Positions 34,344-47,375 of a stretch of 64,000 nucleotides of DNA are shown here, one piece after another. The notes beneath the pieces were generated by a model. It saw nothing but the letters and a program-made list of their open reading frames with translations, did no database searches and was not told the DNA's origin. The stretch is from Melampsora larici-populina 98AG31. Taxonomy: Eukaryota > Basidiomycota > Pucciniomycetes > Pucciniales > Melampsoraceae. Location: positions 334,486 through 398,485 of the forward strand of contig NW_006768779.1 in the NCBI RefSeq assembly GCF_000204055.1. Direction: 5' to 3'. Within the stretch, counting starts at the first letter, position 1. Each line of letters starts with the position of its first letter. Both the position numbers and the translations under genes were made by a program.

Positions 34344-37300
34344 ATGGACAAACAGGAGGCCGATCCGGATGGGCCTTGGCTCGACATCACGTCTGTGTTC
34401 ATCGATGGCGCACACCGTACAGTACAGTCCTCTTCCTTCCATCCGATGAGAAAACTTCTCAACAAAAGATCAAGAATAACATCAAATGATTGACAAACTA
34501 CTTTGGATACCTTGATCGGGGTTGGTTATAGAACTCGGCAAGGATGAAGTTTTGATCAGCTCTGAGTTATCCGTAATTGATATCATATCTGCTATTCGGG
34601 TTTGTGCACCATTTCTTGATATTGAGTTCAGCGCAAAACTGACTAGCGGAGTTCTTACAGATTATGGATCACAGAATGGATATGGGAATGGGCTTGAGTC
34701 CACAGGACGAGCTGAAATTCGATCCCAAGCAATCCCTCACTCCAACTGAAGTGATCACCATCTTGGATCTTTCTCTGGCATGCGAAGTGAGCAATTTGTG
34801 GGAATATAGGAAACTTTGAAGAACTGAATCTAAAGTCAAACTTATTTCTAGTTTGCTTGGCACACTGGACATGCGCTTTCACAAACATTATTAGTGTCAA
34901 GTTATCTTCAACATCTTGACTCCCTGGACAGTCACCCTCAAGACTTGGTCAGGAAAGTCATGCGAGCTGCCTTGGTGGGTACAATGAAGTGTTGTGCGAT
35001 CGTCTGGAATGAAATAGTCAAGGGTCATCTGCATGAGGTACGCCATTGTAACCCATATCCATCAGATGGTATGAGAGCTAATATAAAGATGAATTGTGCA
35101 ACAGAATGAAGACATCAATTCTGATTGTCAAGGAGTAAATTTTTACGATCAGTTCACTATTGATCAGGTGTTGACCGATTTGGACACCGCTCATCGCGAA
35201 TTAGATTCTTGCTTAGATGGTTGGTGTATTTGAAAATATGATCCGTATCATTGGAGGCCTAGCTTACTGTTCAAACCAATTGGTTTTTTTGATAGACATG
35301 AAAGGATTTCGCGAAGCGCTCATGGAACGTCTTCGATTTCGAATTGTAAGTGTCACCTATGACAAATGTGTCGCACAGTTGGTCTTCTTGATCAGGATTT
35401 CACCGATCCTCACTGTGGTTTTCCCTGGATTTTATATTATCTCGGATTATAAGCTGATCAATGGTGCTTGGCTATGATGCCTAAACGTTCACTTCCAATC
35501 CAGGAATTTCTATATAGTTTGGCCTCGCTTACCTCATCACCTTCATTCCATGTTGTCCAAAACCTTCAATCTCATCTGATCTCATCAAAAGAGGCACTTG
35601 GATCACTCAAACATTATCCTCAACCAATATCTACAATTGATTTTTCCAGTATCAACCCCAAAATCAAGTCTTCTTTCGATCTCAACGCTAGTCGACATAT
35701 GTCATCTAATGCACCTCCGAGACCTATTCAGTTTTGTAGTACTTTTGATGAAGTAAACGAAAGGTGGATTGGTTTGATTGATGGGTTGATTGAGGCATTA
35801 GATATAGTTCATGGCAATTCTATCTCAGAATGGCTGGTAAGTCATCAGTCCATTAATCTCCTTCGACTATATATCCGTTGTTATTCTGAGTGATCTTGAT
35901 CTTGGATTCTGGTTTGTTTCCAGTTTTATCTTGGTACGATTTCAAGGAAAAGAGAAACTGCTTTACCTTTGGTGCGGTCAACGCTAATGGTATGAGGATC
36001 TAACTTATTTTCTTCAATACCCAAAGATCTCATGTATCACGTCGCTTACAAATTCTCAATCTATAGTCCGTTTTTCAAGAGGGTAACACAATTGCATTCG
36101 ACCCACAGAAGAATTTACAATGGCTCTCACGACAATGTTTGTCCGAGTTTACAAACCATCGTATCACAATCCAATCTGATGAACCGAATACTCGATATAT
36201 TCTGAGTAGATTATCAGGAGTAAGTCTTAATTAATGGACCGATTAGGTTTAACCAATGATGATTATATTGAATCTCAGGACTTGGTTTTTTATCAAATGA
36301 AAGTTGCTTGTGAACCATTTGACTAGCTTTAGTGCTAATCGTCCTAGAGCTCGACGTATACTTTGTAATTCTTTGAAACAATGGCTATCCTTATATGATG
36401 CGGTAAGTAAATTTACTCGAATCACGTTGACTAAAAAAAACTTACGAGTGTTTTTGTATATGTTGCCATTCGTCTATTTTTCGTGGATGATATGATTATA
36501 AGACATTTATAACGAGAATGGAGATCTCAGAATCCGAATTGAAATCATTGAGAGCTTTGATTTATTACTTTTCACTTAGGTCTAGCTTATCTACATTTCT
36601 AATGGGATTCGATCTAGAACTCTTTATGGGTGAAGAAGAACGTATTTCGATGTGGTGGATGATTAGAGGTCTGACCAGACGAGCTCATAAGGTTTTAGAA
36701 TTCTTGGGAACTGAAAATACATTGGAAGCGCAGGTTGAACTTATCTTGGGAGATTTGGCTGAGGCTTCCATTCAGGTTGGTCCTTTGTTTGTATATTTGT
36801 CTAAACCAAACAAGATAATTGACTTTGAATCATCTTGTGATCATGACCATGGTACTCGATTTATTTACGTGGATTTATAGCAACAGATCTACTTGATTAA
36901 AACTCGACCGGAATCTAGGTCACTAGATCATACAATGTCCAATCATCAATCAATCTTTGAAAGACGCCTGAAATATCACAATGATCCACAAGGTTCATTT
37001 GCTCATAATCAATTTGATTTAGAGATTGGAATTGAGTTGTTAGAAGATGAATTTAGCTTTGAGAATTATTTAGCATTTCGAGTGGAAGAACAAGTTGAAG
37101 TCTCTATACTAGAGATTAAGTCGAAGTTATTAAATATTCAGAATCAGAATAGGAAACGTAATCAACTTGGAGTTCGAGAATTTGAATTGGTAAGTGATTT
37201 CGATTGATCTTTCATCAAAACTTGTCTCTTCGTATACTCATTCTTATTTTTGTTGATGACTGATTTTATGATAGTATATAAGAACATTATTAAATGTTAC

Positions 37301-37533
37301 TGAACGATTGACTGACATAGCTAGTCATTTGATCAATGCATTAAGGATTGGTGAACCTTCATCACTTGAACATGAAGAAGATGTGTGTTATAGATGGTTT
37401 GAAGTGGTATGATGAAATTTCTTTTCATTTTTCGCTTCAATCAATTTCCTTTTCGTTCTTCTTTTGTGGTTGGTGGTCATTAGCACAATCTGTGAAATCG
37501 GCTTGTGAATTGCAATGTAACTTACGGTTTTAA
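34344..37533 (+). CDS. NAA35: NAA35 / Mak10, auxiliary subunit of the NatC N-terminal acetyltransferase
   Basis: First exons 34344-34416, 34532-34599 and 34661-34786 join in phase. They give WLDITSVFIDGAHQLGKDEV, then SSELSVIDIISAIRIMDHRMDMGMG, the rust form of the family's AMSAIEIMDPKMDSGM motif, then SLTPTEVITILDLSLACE. The next exons give FAWHTGHALSQTLL and RAALVGTMKCCAIVWNEI. Later exons contain GFREALMERLRFRIEFLYSLASL and C-terminal helices (ERRLKYHNDPQGSF, LLNVTERLTDIASHLINAL, LAQSVKSACELQCNL). Several exons at 35.1-37.5 kb are only approximately bounded. NAA35 anchors the catalytic Naa30 and Naa38 to ribosomes, where NatC acetylates Met-Leu, Met-Ile and similar starts. It is the scaffold of that complex and has no catalytic residues of its own. 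Confidence 0.87.
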
Positions 37534-38688
37534 AAGAAATGAACTAGATTCAAACTTGTATGACATTTGATGTCCATTCACACTTTTTTGATTGTGGGTT
37601 TGTATAATCTTTCGTAAAATCTGTGTAGATGTCAGATGAAGACTTGAAGGGCCATTTAACTTCTAATGGGTTATTTCAATTCAGTGGCAATCAAGTAGGA
37701 TCTTTGAAGAATTGTATTTCTTTTATACCCCATGATCGTCACAATGATATCATGAACTTGACCTATGTGAAGCTTTAGGGCTTTCTGAGTAAGTGGGTCA
37801 GATGACAGTTAAAAGGAGAGGGGCTTTAGCATCAGATTTAAAATCCAGTTTGCACAGCTACCACAGCATTGCCGGATATCAAAAACACAAGGTATTAAGG
37901 TACTATTCATCAAGGAAGATTAACTCAAATACACAATCTGAAACATAAATCCAAAGTTTGTTTGACTATATAGATGATTTCTGACACAGAAAAAAGCAAA
38001 CATGGAGCAAAAGAGATACATTTTTGTAGCAAGAAAGATAAGATCTGATTTCATACTGATATATACAAACCCTGCCCATGAGATGAGATGAGATCATCAT
38101 CTCAAAGTTCTTTTCAAGATATTTATCAACTGAATGCCATAAAATTTTACTCATCCTCAAGATATTTTACAAATGTGGATTGCAATATGTACAATTTGCA
38201 AGCTTGTGGGGGAAGTGTATCCCCAAGAAGATCAACCAGAAGATGGATGATGAAATCTATTTAGGCCCTACATTGTCATCAGTGACAGACACGCTTGAGC
38301 TCTTAAACCTCCACCTACAATGTACTATCTGATCCATGATCCATGTACCCCGCACCCACATATCAAGTTTGTTTATTGGAGGGATGAGGATGAAGTGGAT
38401 AGATGAGTAAGTTGAGCTTGAGAGTGAGTGAGTGAGTGTAGTTTTAGTGAGAATTGTAGAAATGAATTGAAAAAGTGTATTTGGTCTAAGATGAAATTGA
38501 TGAAAAGCTTCTAATCTTGAAGTGTCTTATTAAGTTCGATGGCTAAAATCCCTTTCTGTGTTTAACTTTCCCCTGACTGTTTACTATTCACTCTGTTGAC
38601 TGTTGACCTTCACTCTACCCAGCCATCCCAATCCATCCCATCCCATCCCATCCCATCCATCCATCCATCACAGTCAACATCATTCATC
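37534..38688. other. Intergenic region and kinase promoter
   Basis: About 1.1 kb with no supported gene. The right end is the leader of the kinase gene and contains a pentanucleotide/tetranucleotide repeat. Confidence 0.45.
38624..38668. repeat. CATCC/CATC microsatellite in the kinase 5' leader
   Basis: A run of about eight CATCC units passes into CATC units just before the start codon at 38689. An in-frame extension without ATG covers it, so it is best seen as leader sequence. Confidence 0.7.
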
Positions 38689-41582
38689 ATGCCCACCGTC
38701 AGCAATAGAAACAATCCAGTGACCAATCAACAACAACAACAACAACAGCAGCAGCAGCAGCATTCTAATACCAATTCTCCTAACCTTCAACCTTCCAATG
38801 ACGCTTCTTCAACCGCTCTAGGATCGTCACCTTCAACTGGTTCTCAACCTGACCCTCCTCCTCCTCAGAATACCTCTGTACAATCTATGGATACTCAATT
38901 CGAACCTTTAGATATCATTGGTACTGGTTCATTCGGTATCATTCGTAAAGTTAGAAGGATTCATGACGGTTTGATTCTAGCTCGTAAAGAACTCAACTAT
39001 GGTAGAATGGATGAACGTGATTTACGTCAACTTGGTGAAGAAGTTAATATTCTTCAAAACTTACGCGGTAATGATCATATCGTCAAGTATTTTGAACGTT
39101 ATGTTGATAAGCAGAACTTTATGCTTTATATTTTGATGGAATGTAAGTTCAATCTCATCTGAAACACCTTCAACTCAAACTTTCAACTTTTACACTTCCC
39201 TTTTGCCTTTTGACGCGTCTTCTTCTGACTCCTCATACCTTCCTTTACCTTCCTCACGGGTTTTATCCATAGATTGCTCGCAAGGTGATCTTGCTGCAGT
39301 CATCTCTCGTTGTAGGAGAGATCAAGTCCATTTGAGCGAAGACACAATATGGTCCTATCTAGCCCAAATCACTACGGCACTTTTAGATTGTCATTCAGCG
39401 GAAATGAGTTCTGAAGAGGGTGGAAAGAAGAAACCTATCATTCTACATCGAGATATCAAACCTGAAAACGTTTTTCTCAATCACTTTGGATTAGTCAAAC
39501 TTGGTGATTTCGGTTTGAGTAAGGCAATGGAAATGGCTGCATTCACAAATACTTACGTTGGGGTTCGTCGATCCACACGTTTATCACCTTGAATCATCCT
39601 AAACCTAATGTATAATGTCTTTTTTTCTTTTCAGACACCTTATTACATGTCACCGGAACTGATCAACGGTCAGAAGTATGATGTCAAGTCAGACATCTGG
39701 GCACTCGGCTGTCTGATGTACGAATTATGTGCTTGGCAGTGAGTGAACTCTGAAGTTTTCGATTCCTCAATCGCCCTTCTAAGCATTACATTTGTTTGAT
39801 TTCCAAAATAGTCCACCCTTCCATCAAGCTCAAACTCAACCTGAACTCGCCAAGTTGATTCGAGAGGGCAAGATTCCTAACTTGCCACGTGGTTATTCAT
39901 CTCAGTTAACAGCTCTGATCAAGTCTATGTTACGACAAGATGTGCGTGTTGAGATATGTTTCCTTTCCGCTCTCACGTACTGATCAAACACTTTTATACA
40001 TCCTTCAGCCTAAATTAAGACCCGACGCAAAGTCGATTCTGTCAGTAGAGCAAGTTAAACATCAAATTCGAGTTTTAGAAGTTCATCGCTAGTGAGTCAA
40101 TGATTACTCGTCTTCTTCATCAAATGACGCGACTAATTCCGAACTTTTGTCTCCAGTGCTCGAGAGCTTACCAAAAAACAAACGGTAATTGAAGAACAAG
40201 AGAAAGCGTTGTTAGAACGAGAAGTGAAGTTAAAGGCTCGAGAAACTCGATTACAAAAAGAAAAAGATTACTTCAAAGTTCAACAAGAGAATCATCTTTT
40301 GCTACAAGAAGAATTTCAAGTCAAGTTTCAACACGCACTTGAAGTGATCGAACGTGCTAATCAAATCGAATCTCAACAACAAAATTCGCAACACCAACAA
40401 AATGAGAATCTAGCCCCATCTCAAGAATCGCCACAAGCACAGCCACAGAGTCAGGATGATACCGGGAAATCTGGTACTGCTCGACGAGCACCTTTGACAG
40501 AAAGACGATATTCTTTTAATCCACCTATGTCCTCTACAGCATCATCCACATCATCATCCACTCCTACGATCAATTACGCGCAACCCAAACGGCTGTCGAC
40601 TGTTCAACACCAAGACGCTACGATGGTCTCTATTGGTGGAACTTATGGTTCACCCATGAAACTTGACACGCCATTCAAACACCTTGCCACCGCAGTCGAA
40701 CCCGTCAATCAACCACCACTCCCTACTCAGGGCGGAACTGTAGGAAGTCGATTTGTTAGACAGGTCAAGTCAAGTAAATCACTCGCAAGTCTTAAAACCA
40801 CTTCAAGTTTCCTCTCAAGACTTAAATCTAGTGAGGAATCAGATTCAGTCACCACAACTTCCGATGACGGGCCATCCAATGGTAATCAACAGCAAAATAA
40901 GAAAGGAGATTTCAACAGTCGTAGATTATCTAGAAGAAGTGAATCTGCAAATGGACTTTTGACTTTTCATTCTCAAGAACAATCTCAACAAGGTTATATT
41001 CAACGTGCTATCAATGGCATGGAAGACGACGGCTACAGTGTACAGCAAGTCGATGATCATTCATCACGTCCTACAAACACCACTACTAATCATAATTCAT
41101 TTGACGCGCCTTCGTCTACTATCACACGATCACCTCAGTACAATCATTTAGATCCAGAATCATTACCATCGCCATTCTTAAAGAAGAAATCATCGGCTTC
41201 AACAATAGTTTCAAACTTACTAAACCGACCATCTACGATCACCTCAACTTCTAATACTTCAACCACCACTCATCAAATCTCACCACGTAAGACAGTCACC
41301 TCGACTACATCAGGACGAAAACTTCCGACGATGTTTCAACAAATCAAAAAACATGGAGCAGGAGGCAACAATAGTGGACAACCTCCTTCGATCGCAGCTA
41401 GACCTACATCCACTCAAAAACGAAGTAGTATTACTAAACCGAATAGTGTAGGAATCATTAGTTCAAAGTTTTTAGGTGTTAGAGATAGTAGTAGTACTAG
41501 TAGTTCTGAATCTAAAAAAGTGAATAATCATTCGGGTCTTACTAGTTATCGTAGAAGAGAAAACTCAAATCTTAGTAATTGA
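38689..41582 (+). CDS. NIMA-related protein kinase (NEK2/Kin3-like)
   Basis: Six exons (38689-39142, 39273-39562, 39635-39738, 39812-39941, 40009-40091, 40157-41582) give 828 residues. The N-terminal 60 residues contain a glutamine run encoded by CAA/CAG. The kinase domain then shows [11 protein letters not shown] (glycine loop), ARKELNYG (lysine), [42 protein letters not shown] and [19 protein letters not shown]. This combination is that of NEK/NimA kinases, which act in mitotic entry and spindle or centrosome events. A coiled-coil follows ([29 protein letters not shown]), as in NEK2 and NimA, then a long Ser/Thr/Gln-rich, probably disordered tail. The start was set at the first ATG; the reading frame upstream has no ATG. 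Confidence 0.93.
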
Positions 41583-42985
41583 TTTCTTTTGATGATGATC
41601 TTTTGGTTTTGAAGTTGATATATCAAAGGATCGAATTTCTCTTTATATATATTTTTTGATGATTTCGGTTTCTACTATCACTAGGATATTATGACTATAT
41701 ACTATTTTTATTATATATAACCTTTTGGATTTTTTTTTGTGCTTTCTTTTTAAAGAAGTTGATGGACATGTTTTTGTGTTGGTGTAAGTGATGTTTTGAT
41801 ATAAGTGTGGTAAATAAGTGATGAAGGTGAATGTCAAAGGATGTGTAAAGAAGTAATGTGTTTAGTGGGATTGAGAAAGAGAAAGAGAGAGAGAGAGTTG
41901 ATGAAGAAGATAAAAAAATCGATGGAAAGTGAAGAGTTCAAGTTATTTTTTTCTTTATGGTTTCTCTCTTGTTACCTTTTTTTTGTTTTGTTTGTCTTTA
42001 AAGATTTAACTTGAACTTTATCAATACATATATATATATCTAACCAATCAAAGTCAACTTATAATATATATATATATATTGTAAAAACTCTTTAGATTAA
42101 GATTATCAACTTCTTCACTTCTACTTACCACCTTTGTTGTTCTTTAGATTGTGTTTTTTTCTCTTTTTCAATTTTCTCTACAAAGTCTTTTTACCTTTTT
42201 TTTCTATTGCTCTCTGTCTCTATCTCTCTCTCTGTCTCTCTCTCTCTCTTATACTTTTTCTTTTCCTTTTCTCACTAATGTCTGTATAGTTTATCAGTTT
42301 TTTTTTTCTTTTGATTTTGTTGAATTTCTTAGAGAAGGAAAGAAGAGAAAAAGTTTTTTTTGTGTTTTTTTTTTGTTTTTCCTTTTCTTTTTTGATGAAG
42401 TAGATTTTTTATGTTTTCTTTTTTTCTTTTTTTCTTTTTTTTTGGTGTGGATGATTGGATGATTTATATATATGATGAATAAATAAATAAATAATAATAA
42501 TCATTGATGTTTTTTTTTCTTGTGATGAATTGATATATTGAGAAGTTTGGGCTTTTGGGTATCGTTATCGTGTCATTATGGGAGTCAGAAATCAACTTAT
42601 TGAAAGGGTTTCTTGATTTTTTCATTTCTTGGTGTTAAAAAATCAAGATCTTTGAAGCCAAAAAGAAAAACATGCCAAAGAAAAAATCTCATGATGATGA
42701 TTTTCTTTGTTGATTTGGTTTTATTTACAACTTTAATCATTTTTATAAAAAAAGAAAAATTAAAGTACAAATAAATAAATAAAAGGTTTTTACAAGAAAG
42801 ATGAATTTCCATTTTGTCTTTTTTGAAAAAAAAATTGTTTGGACGACTTATTTATGATTTTGATTTTTTGGGGGGATCAAGATTTATAGTAAAGAAGAAG
42901 AAAACAGGTTATTGTTGATTTATAAATGGATTTGCGATTTCTTCAAATCTATATGAAAAGAAAAATCAAAAATCAAATGGAATTA
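41583..42985. other. Low-complexity AT- and pyrimidine-rich spacer
   Basis: This is 1.4 kb of poly-T, CT and TA runs, including an (AT)n tract near 42064-42080, a (CT)n tract near 42224-42249 and TTTTTCT stretches to 42440. A poly-Phe open frame here (42151-42462) is an artefact of this composition. It is the shared 3' side of the kinase and LSM7 genes. Confidence 0.6.
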
Positions 42986-43678
42986 TCAGTATGAGTTCAA
43001 AAAAAAGAAAGAGAGAAAGTTAAAGATGTACCCTTCTACTGGACTGATAACCACTAAACTCGTTCCTCTTATTACTGCTAATCCAAGTGATCTTGTTTTT
43101 GTGGTTTCTGGATTAGGTATATGACTATCTGAATCTATAAAAATTCATCAAAAGTTAAAGAAAGATAAGTTAAAGAAAGATATTAATTTTAATGAAATCA
43201 GAAAGGGTTTTTTGGGGGGTTTTTTTGGAAGTTTGGTGATGATTACCTTCTGGTTTTAAACTTTCTTCTACTTCATCCATTACTAAGTTTAATAAACCAT
43301 CATAACCTTTTAAGATCCCAGTAACTAATTTTTCAATCCCAAAAATCAAATTCAACATCAATCAATACTTTTTCTTTTTTTTTGTATGAGTTTAAGATGG
43401 TTTTTTTTTTAAAAAAAGTAAGAAGATTGGGATTTAATTAAATACTCAACTTTGTCTACCTCCCATAAATTTTACAATCACTCTTTGGTTGACATACTTG
43501 GATAAATCTAAAATCGCTTCTCTTTTCGGTTTATCCTCATTTCTTCCTCCTCCTCTTGAACTAACTCCTCCTCCTCCTCTACCTCTACCCTATTTCGAAA
43601 CAGAAAACAAAAATCCAATGTGAGTGATCGAAATTGGTGTTCGAAAGGATTTTTTTAAACACTTACTCGGTCTGACAT
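42986..43678 (-). CDS. LSM7: LSM7, Sm-like protein with RGG-like N-terminal insert
   Basis: Four exons (43678-43667, 43589-43451, 43324-43247, 43134-42986) give 125 residues. The Sm1 motif is EAILDLSKYVNQRVIVKFMGGRQITGILKGYDGLLNLVMDEV and the Sm2 motif LGLAVIRGTSLVVISPVEG, both typical of LSM7. The protein is part of the LSM2-8 ring on U6 snRNA in the nucleus and the LSM1-7 ring that drives mRNA decapping in the cytoplasm. Unusual is the glycine/arginine-rich piece GRGRGGGVSSRGGGR between the start MSDR and the Sm fold, encoded by the beginning of exon 2; such RGG-type tails are more common in SmB, SmD1, SmD3 and LSM4. The first exon codes only four residues. Confidence 0.92.
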
Positions 43679-45008
43679 TCTCTTTTGTTAGGTGGGTTTT
43701 GTGGGTTCGGTTTACTCGGTTTGATCGTGCTGAGGTTGGTGGGATTGGTGGGTTGATCGGTATGTTGTGGTGAGGTGTTCGAACGTTCGTCGGGCTGGTA
43801 TAATTCAACCACAATGATTATCACGACTTCGGGTCAGGGTATTGAAGGACAACAAGGCCGGTTCGGGATACGATAGAACCCGCTTGGCCCGAGCCGAGCT
43901 TGAAACTTGCTTGAAAGTTTGACGGATCTTTTGGATCTTTTGTCACGATCTCTTGGTTCCAATCAATGTCCTCTTTTTAGTAACTACAATAGTAGTCACT
44001 GAATGTGAGTTCTAGAAGACTTTTTTATGTCAACTTGGAATTTTCTTTCTTCGTTTAACTTTGTAGTAAAGTCATTGAATCTTTCTTTCTTGTTGAAAAT
44101 TTTTTGGTGTTTGATCTCCTTGGTATTGCGCTCATTCTAAGTTTTTTTTTCTTTTTATCTGTTAAGATTTTGATATATTGTGGTCTTGACTCTTAGTACT
44201 TTTTTTCATTCCTGATTAAAGTGTCTTCAATGCTATACTAATGATATGTGACATTTTGTTTGTAGTGCATGGGTATTGGTCCGTTGTGGCCTCCTTGTGG
44301 AGAGACCATATGTTTATTACCAACTCCTTGGTTTTACGCCTTGAGGGTTTACCCTGAAACGCTTACCATTCTAATTAATGGTGCATATCTTTACCCCAGT
44401 TCATATTTTTTGGATGACTTGTAGTCTCAACAATCAACCCATCATGCTACGCCAGGGCCCTCCGACTCCCGAGTCTCAGTTCAAGGTGGGACTACGACCT
44501 TATCAAATGGAAGCGCGACATGGACTTGCTCAGCAGTTTCCGGCCTGCTGAGAATAAATGCATGGATGGCATTGAAATTGGACCCAAAGGGGATTAGCAA
44601 GAGGACTCAAGAGTGACGCTCATACCTTTGCGTATCTTAAAAGAACACTGACCTTTTCACAGTTAAAGCTAGTTTCTTTCTTCTTTAGCAATTTCGAGGT
44701 CCAAACTTTTCATCATTCGGTTTAAGCTAGAACATTTACATACAAGTTGGTCAATCGGAACCTGTGCAGGCTGCCTGTTGAGAAAAGATGCATGGAAGGA
44801 TTCATACTCAAAACCAACTGGAATTGCAAGAAAGCTAGAAATCACGCGAGAGCACTTACCAAGCGCGTATCTCCTCTACTCATAATTTGCTTAGGGGCCG
44901 ATTTGCTTATATTCAGAATGTTCCAGCTTATATCTTTCATTTATCTCGCCCTATCTTTTATCACTACATATTTTCATCTCTCCCGTATCTTAATCGCATC
45001 GAATCAAC
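43679..45008. other. Upstream region of the seven-helix gene cluster, with repeated modules
   Basis: There is no supported gene. Two stretches around 44540-44640 and 44768-44890 are diverged copies of one module (GCATGGAnGG after GCCTG-TGAGAA-). A third copy lies at about 48778-48900 upstream of the next paralogue. The block 44258-44360 is also repeated at about 48330-48430. Confidence 0.5.
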
Positions 45009-47375
45009 ATGTATATCATCTCCGAGCATGATACACCGGTTTCGATGCTGAACCAATTGATGGAAAATGTTCCTCGTAGTTCTAATATTTTTCGGGCCTC
45101 GCGAGAACTACTTCAAGTGAGCTTCTCAACGGTTTTTTATCTTGCTTATCAAACGACTGATATCTTGATATTTGGAGCTAGACAACTAGATACCCTCCTG
45201 TAGCTCCTTCGACTTATCACATTCTCATAGCTTTTGCTGTGGTCCATTCTTGCATCATGTGGGTTTGTGGTGTAGTTATCGTGGTACCAATCGCGTTCAG
45301 TCGGGTCAAACGAGGAAAGTACTTGTGGATCTTTAGGAAGGCTTATGCTGGTAAAGGTACATACCAAATGATTGTTCTCTTTATTTGTCACATAAACGGA
45401 TGATTGATCATGAAGATTTTTTCTAGGTCAAACACCATTTCATGTTCCAAACAGTGTCCTTGCAGGTTTGTCGACCTTTCTTCACGGTTTACTGGTAATG
45501 AAAGAATGAAGCCATCTTGTGTCATCTCCGCTAATGATTGTAAAATTTACATCACGGGGAATCAGTTGCATTCACTCAACTAATTAGTAGCTTGCTATGC
45601 TTGGTGTATTCCTGTCTCTATTACGTGTCATTTGCGTCACCCAAGGTGGCAAGTCGGGTCTATCTATACGCTTGGTAAGCATTTTGTTATCTCAAGTTTC
45701 TTCAGACGGTCTTATCTGGATATGATGGCTGAGTCGGGTTCATGTAGGGTGCAATTGATGTGGCTTTTCGGATTCTATGGATATTGGATAACAGGTGCTT
45801 TATTTTTTTTTCGAACTCGTTCTACAATTCATCATTTCCGGAAAACATTACATCATGAAGGGATATCTCCAAAGATCTGACATCGTCTTAATCTTTTGAT
45901 TTTCTTCAATCTTGCTTCAGGATGGTCTGGGTTATGCACCATGTAATTTTTTTAGTTGATCTTTCATCATTTGCATCTTTTCGCTCACCAAGACCAAAGT
46001 AGCTGATGAAATTGATGTTTTGACTCTTCTTATATACCTGGTACGATTGGTATCATCTCTCGTCGAACGATGTGCTTGCAGCTTGTGTTCGCCAGTAACC
46101 CAAATTCCTCGGCCTCTTCGAAAACTGGTAAACCGACCAAATGCAGTGAATGCATTCCACACACTTGTACCGATATTCGTCTCTGTCTGTACTTTCGCGT
46201 GGATTGTACTCCTTGTGTTTGCTTATCACCGGGAGTCAGAACGGTATAACCACCTTGACGCTTCACTCAATGTCGCTGCGATCCAATTGGAAAATCGAAG
46301 ACGTGTCGATCCTGCAGCTATGTACGAGATGGCTTTGCAGTTCATAATTTCCGATGGTCAACTTACTCGGATAGTTAGGTGGAACTCCTATTTCTGGGCA
46401 ATGCTCGGATTTCTTACACTTTTCGTAAGTTTCTTAACTTGCAGTGAATCATCGTGCTTCAGTTGCTCTCGCAGCTTGACCCTCCTCAGCCTCGTTTTAC
46501 ATACTAATACCGTCCATCGCATGGATCATAGCCATTTATTATGTCTGGTTGGTCTCTGATTGGACTCCTGAGAAATAGTACTTCCTCTGTCCGACAAATG
46601 ATGCAACCAGCCGGAGGGCTCAAAACGGCCGACTCTGAGGGACTATTCTACGCGGAGAAGATTGCTAAGGAACTCAGAAGAGGTTACGGTCAGATCCAAC
46701 GTCTTTTTCTTCCATGCTCCGGATCGAGGCGATTGTAACATTGGAACTTGATTGAAACTGACTTGAAGATAAACGTTCTCTTTCCACCTATAGTCTATGT
46801 TACATGTCATTTTTCGGCAATGTTACTATCAATGGTTTATAGCATTGTCATCTGTGTGCTACTAGGAGTCAAAGCAGACAAAGTGGTTCTTGAGTGAGCA
46901 TAGCTCAAGAAACTTTTATTCGAACACATCTGACTTCTTCTCGTTTCGATCTAAGGTCAAGATGGAGGTCATTGGGCTCTTGGTTATATCTCTTGTGTGG
47001 GGTGATAGTCGCAGGTGCCATGTTATTACAAAGTGTAAGCTCGGTAGTTTTTTTTGGAATTCGGCACAAATTCGCCTTCTCGCAATCTCAGCTCTAACAA
47101 AGTGGAATTTGCAAAACCATCAGTGGAGAATCTTCGCCGATTTGGATATCATCATCACTGAAACCGGTTCGGGCGTGGAGGAAAGTGACATAACGGCAAC
47201 CAGTCGAACTTTAACCTCAGTAGATCGACCAGACAGTGTAGGTTCTTTAGATGACTTGACCATCATAGATTCCTGGGTGAAAGAGGAAACAGTTCAAGTC
47301 GTTCAAATTCAACAAGCCAGAGTAGCTGTCCGTCCACAAAAAGCTCAAGCGATAATCGTTCGGACGGCTTTTTAG
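45009..47375 (+). CDS. Seven-helix membrane protein, rust expanded family (member 2)
   Basis: Starts MYIISEHDTPVSMLNQLMEN and ends AIIVRTAF-stop at 47375, with about ten short exons whose places agree with the two other paralogues. Membrane segments in order: FAVVHSCIMWVCGVVIVVPI; FTQLISSLLCLVYSCLYYV; VQLMWLFGFYGYWITG; VPIFVSVCTFAWIVLLVFA; YFWAMLGFLTLF joined to FIMSGWSLIGLL; HFSAMLLSMVYSIVICVLLG; LGSWLYLLCGVIVAGAMLL. Between helices 4 and 5 lies a loop with ERYNHLDASLNVAAIQLEN, ending IVRWNSYFW. The tail starts WRIFADLDIIITE and is Ser/Asp-rich. Function unknown. It is 5' member of the approximately 4-kb tandem duplication with the gene at 49022-51394. Confidence 0.72.

Noticed and set aside
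34247..34465. 72-codon minus-strand open frame
   Set aside because: Antisense to NAA35 exon 1 and its leader, no family and no splice partner.
42151..42462. 103-codon open frame rich in Phe, Leu and Ser
   Set aside because: It is a translation of poly-T and CT microsatellite sequence between two genes.
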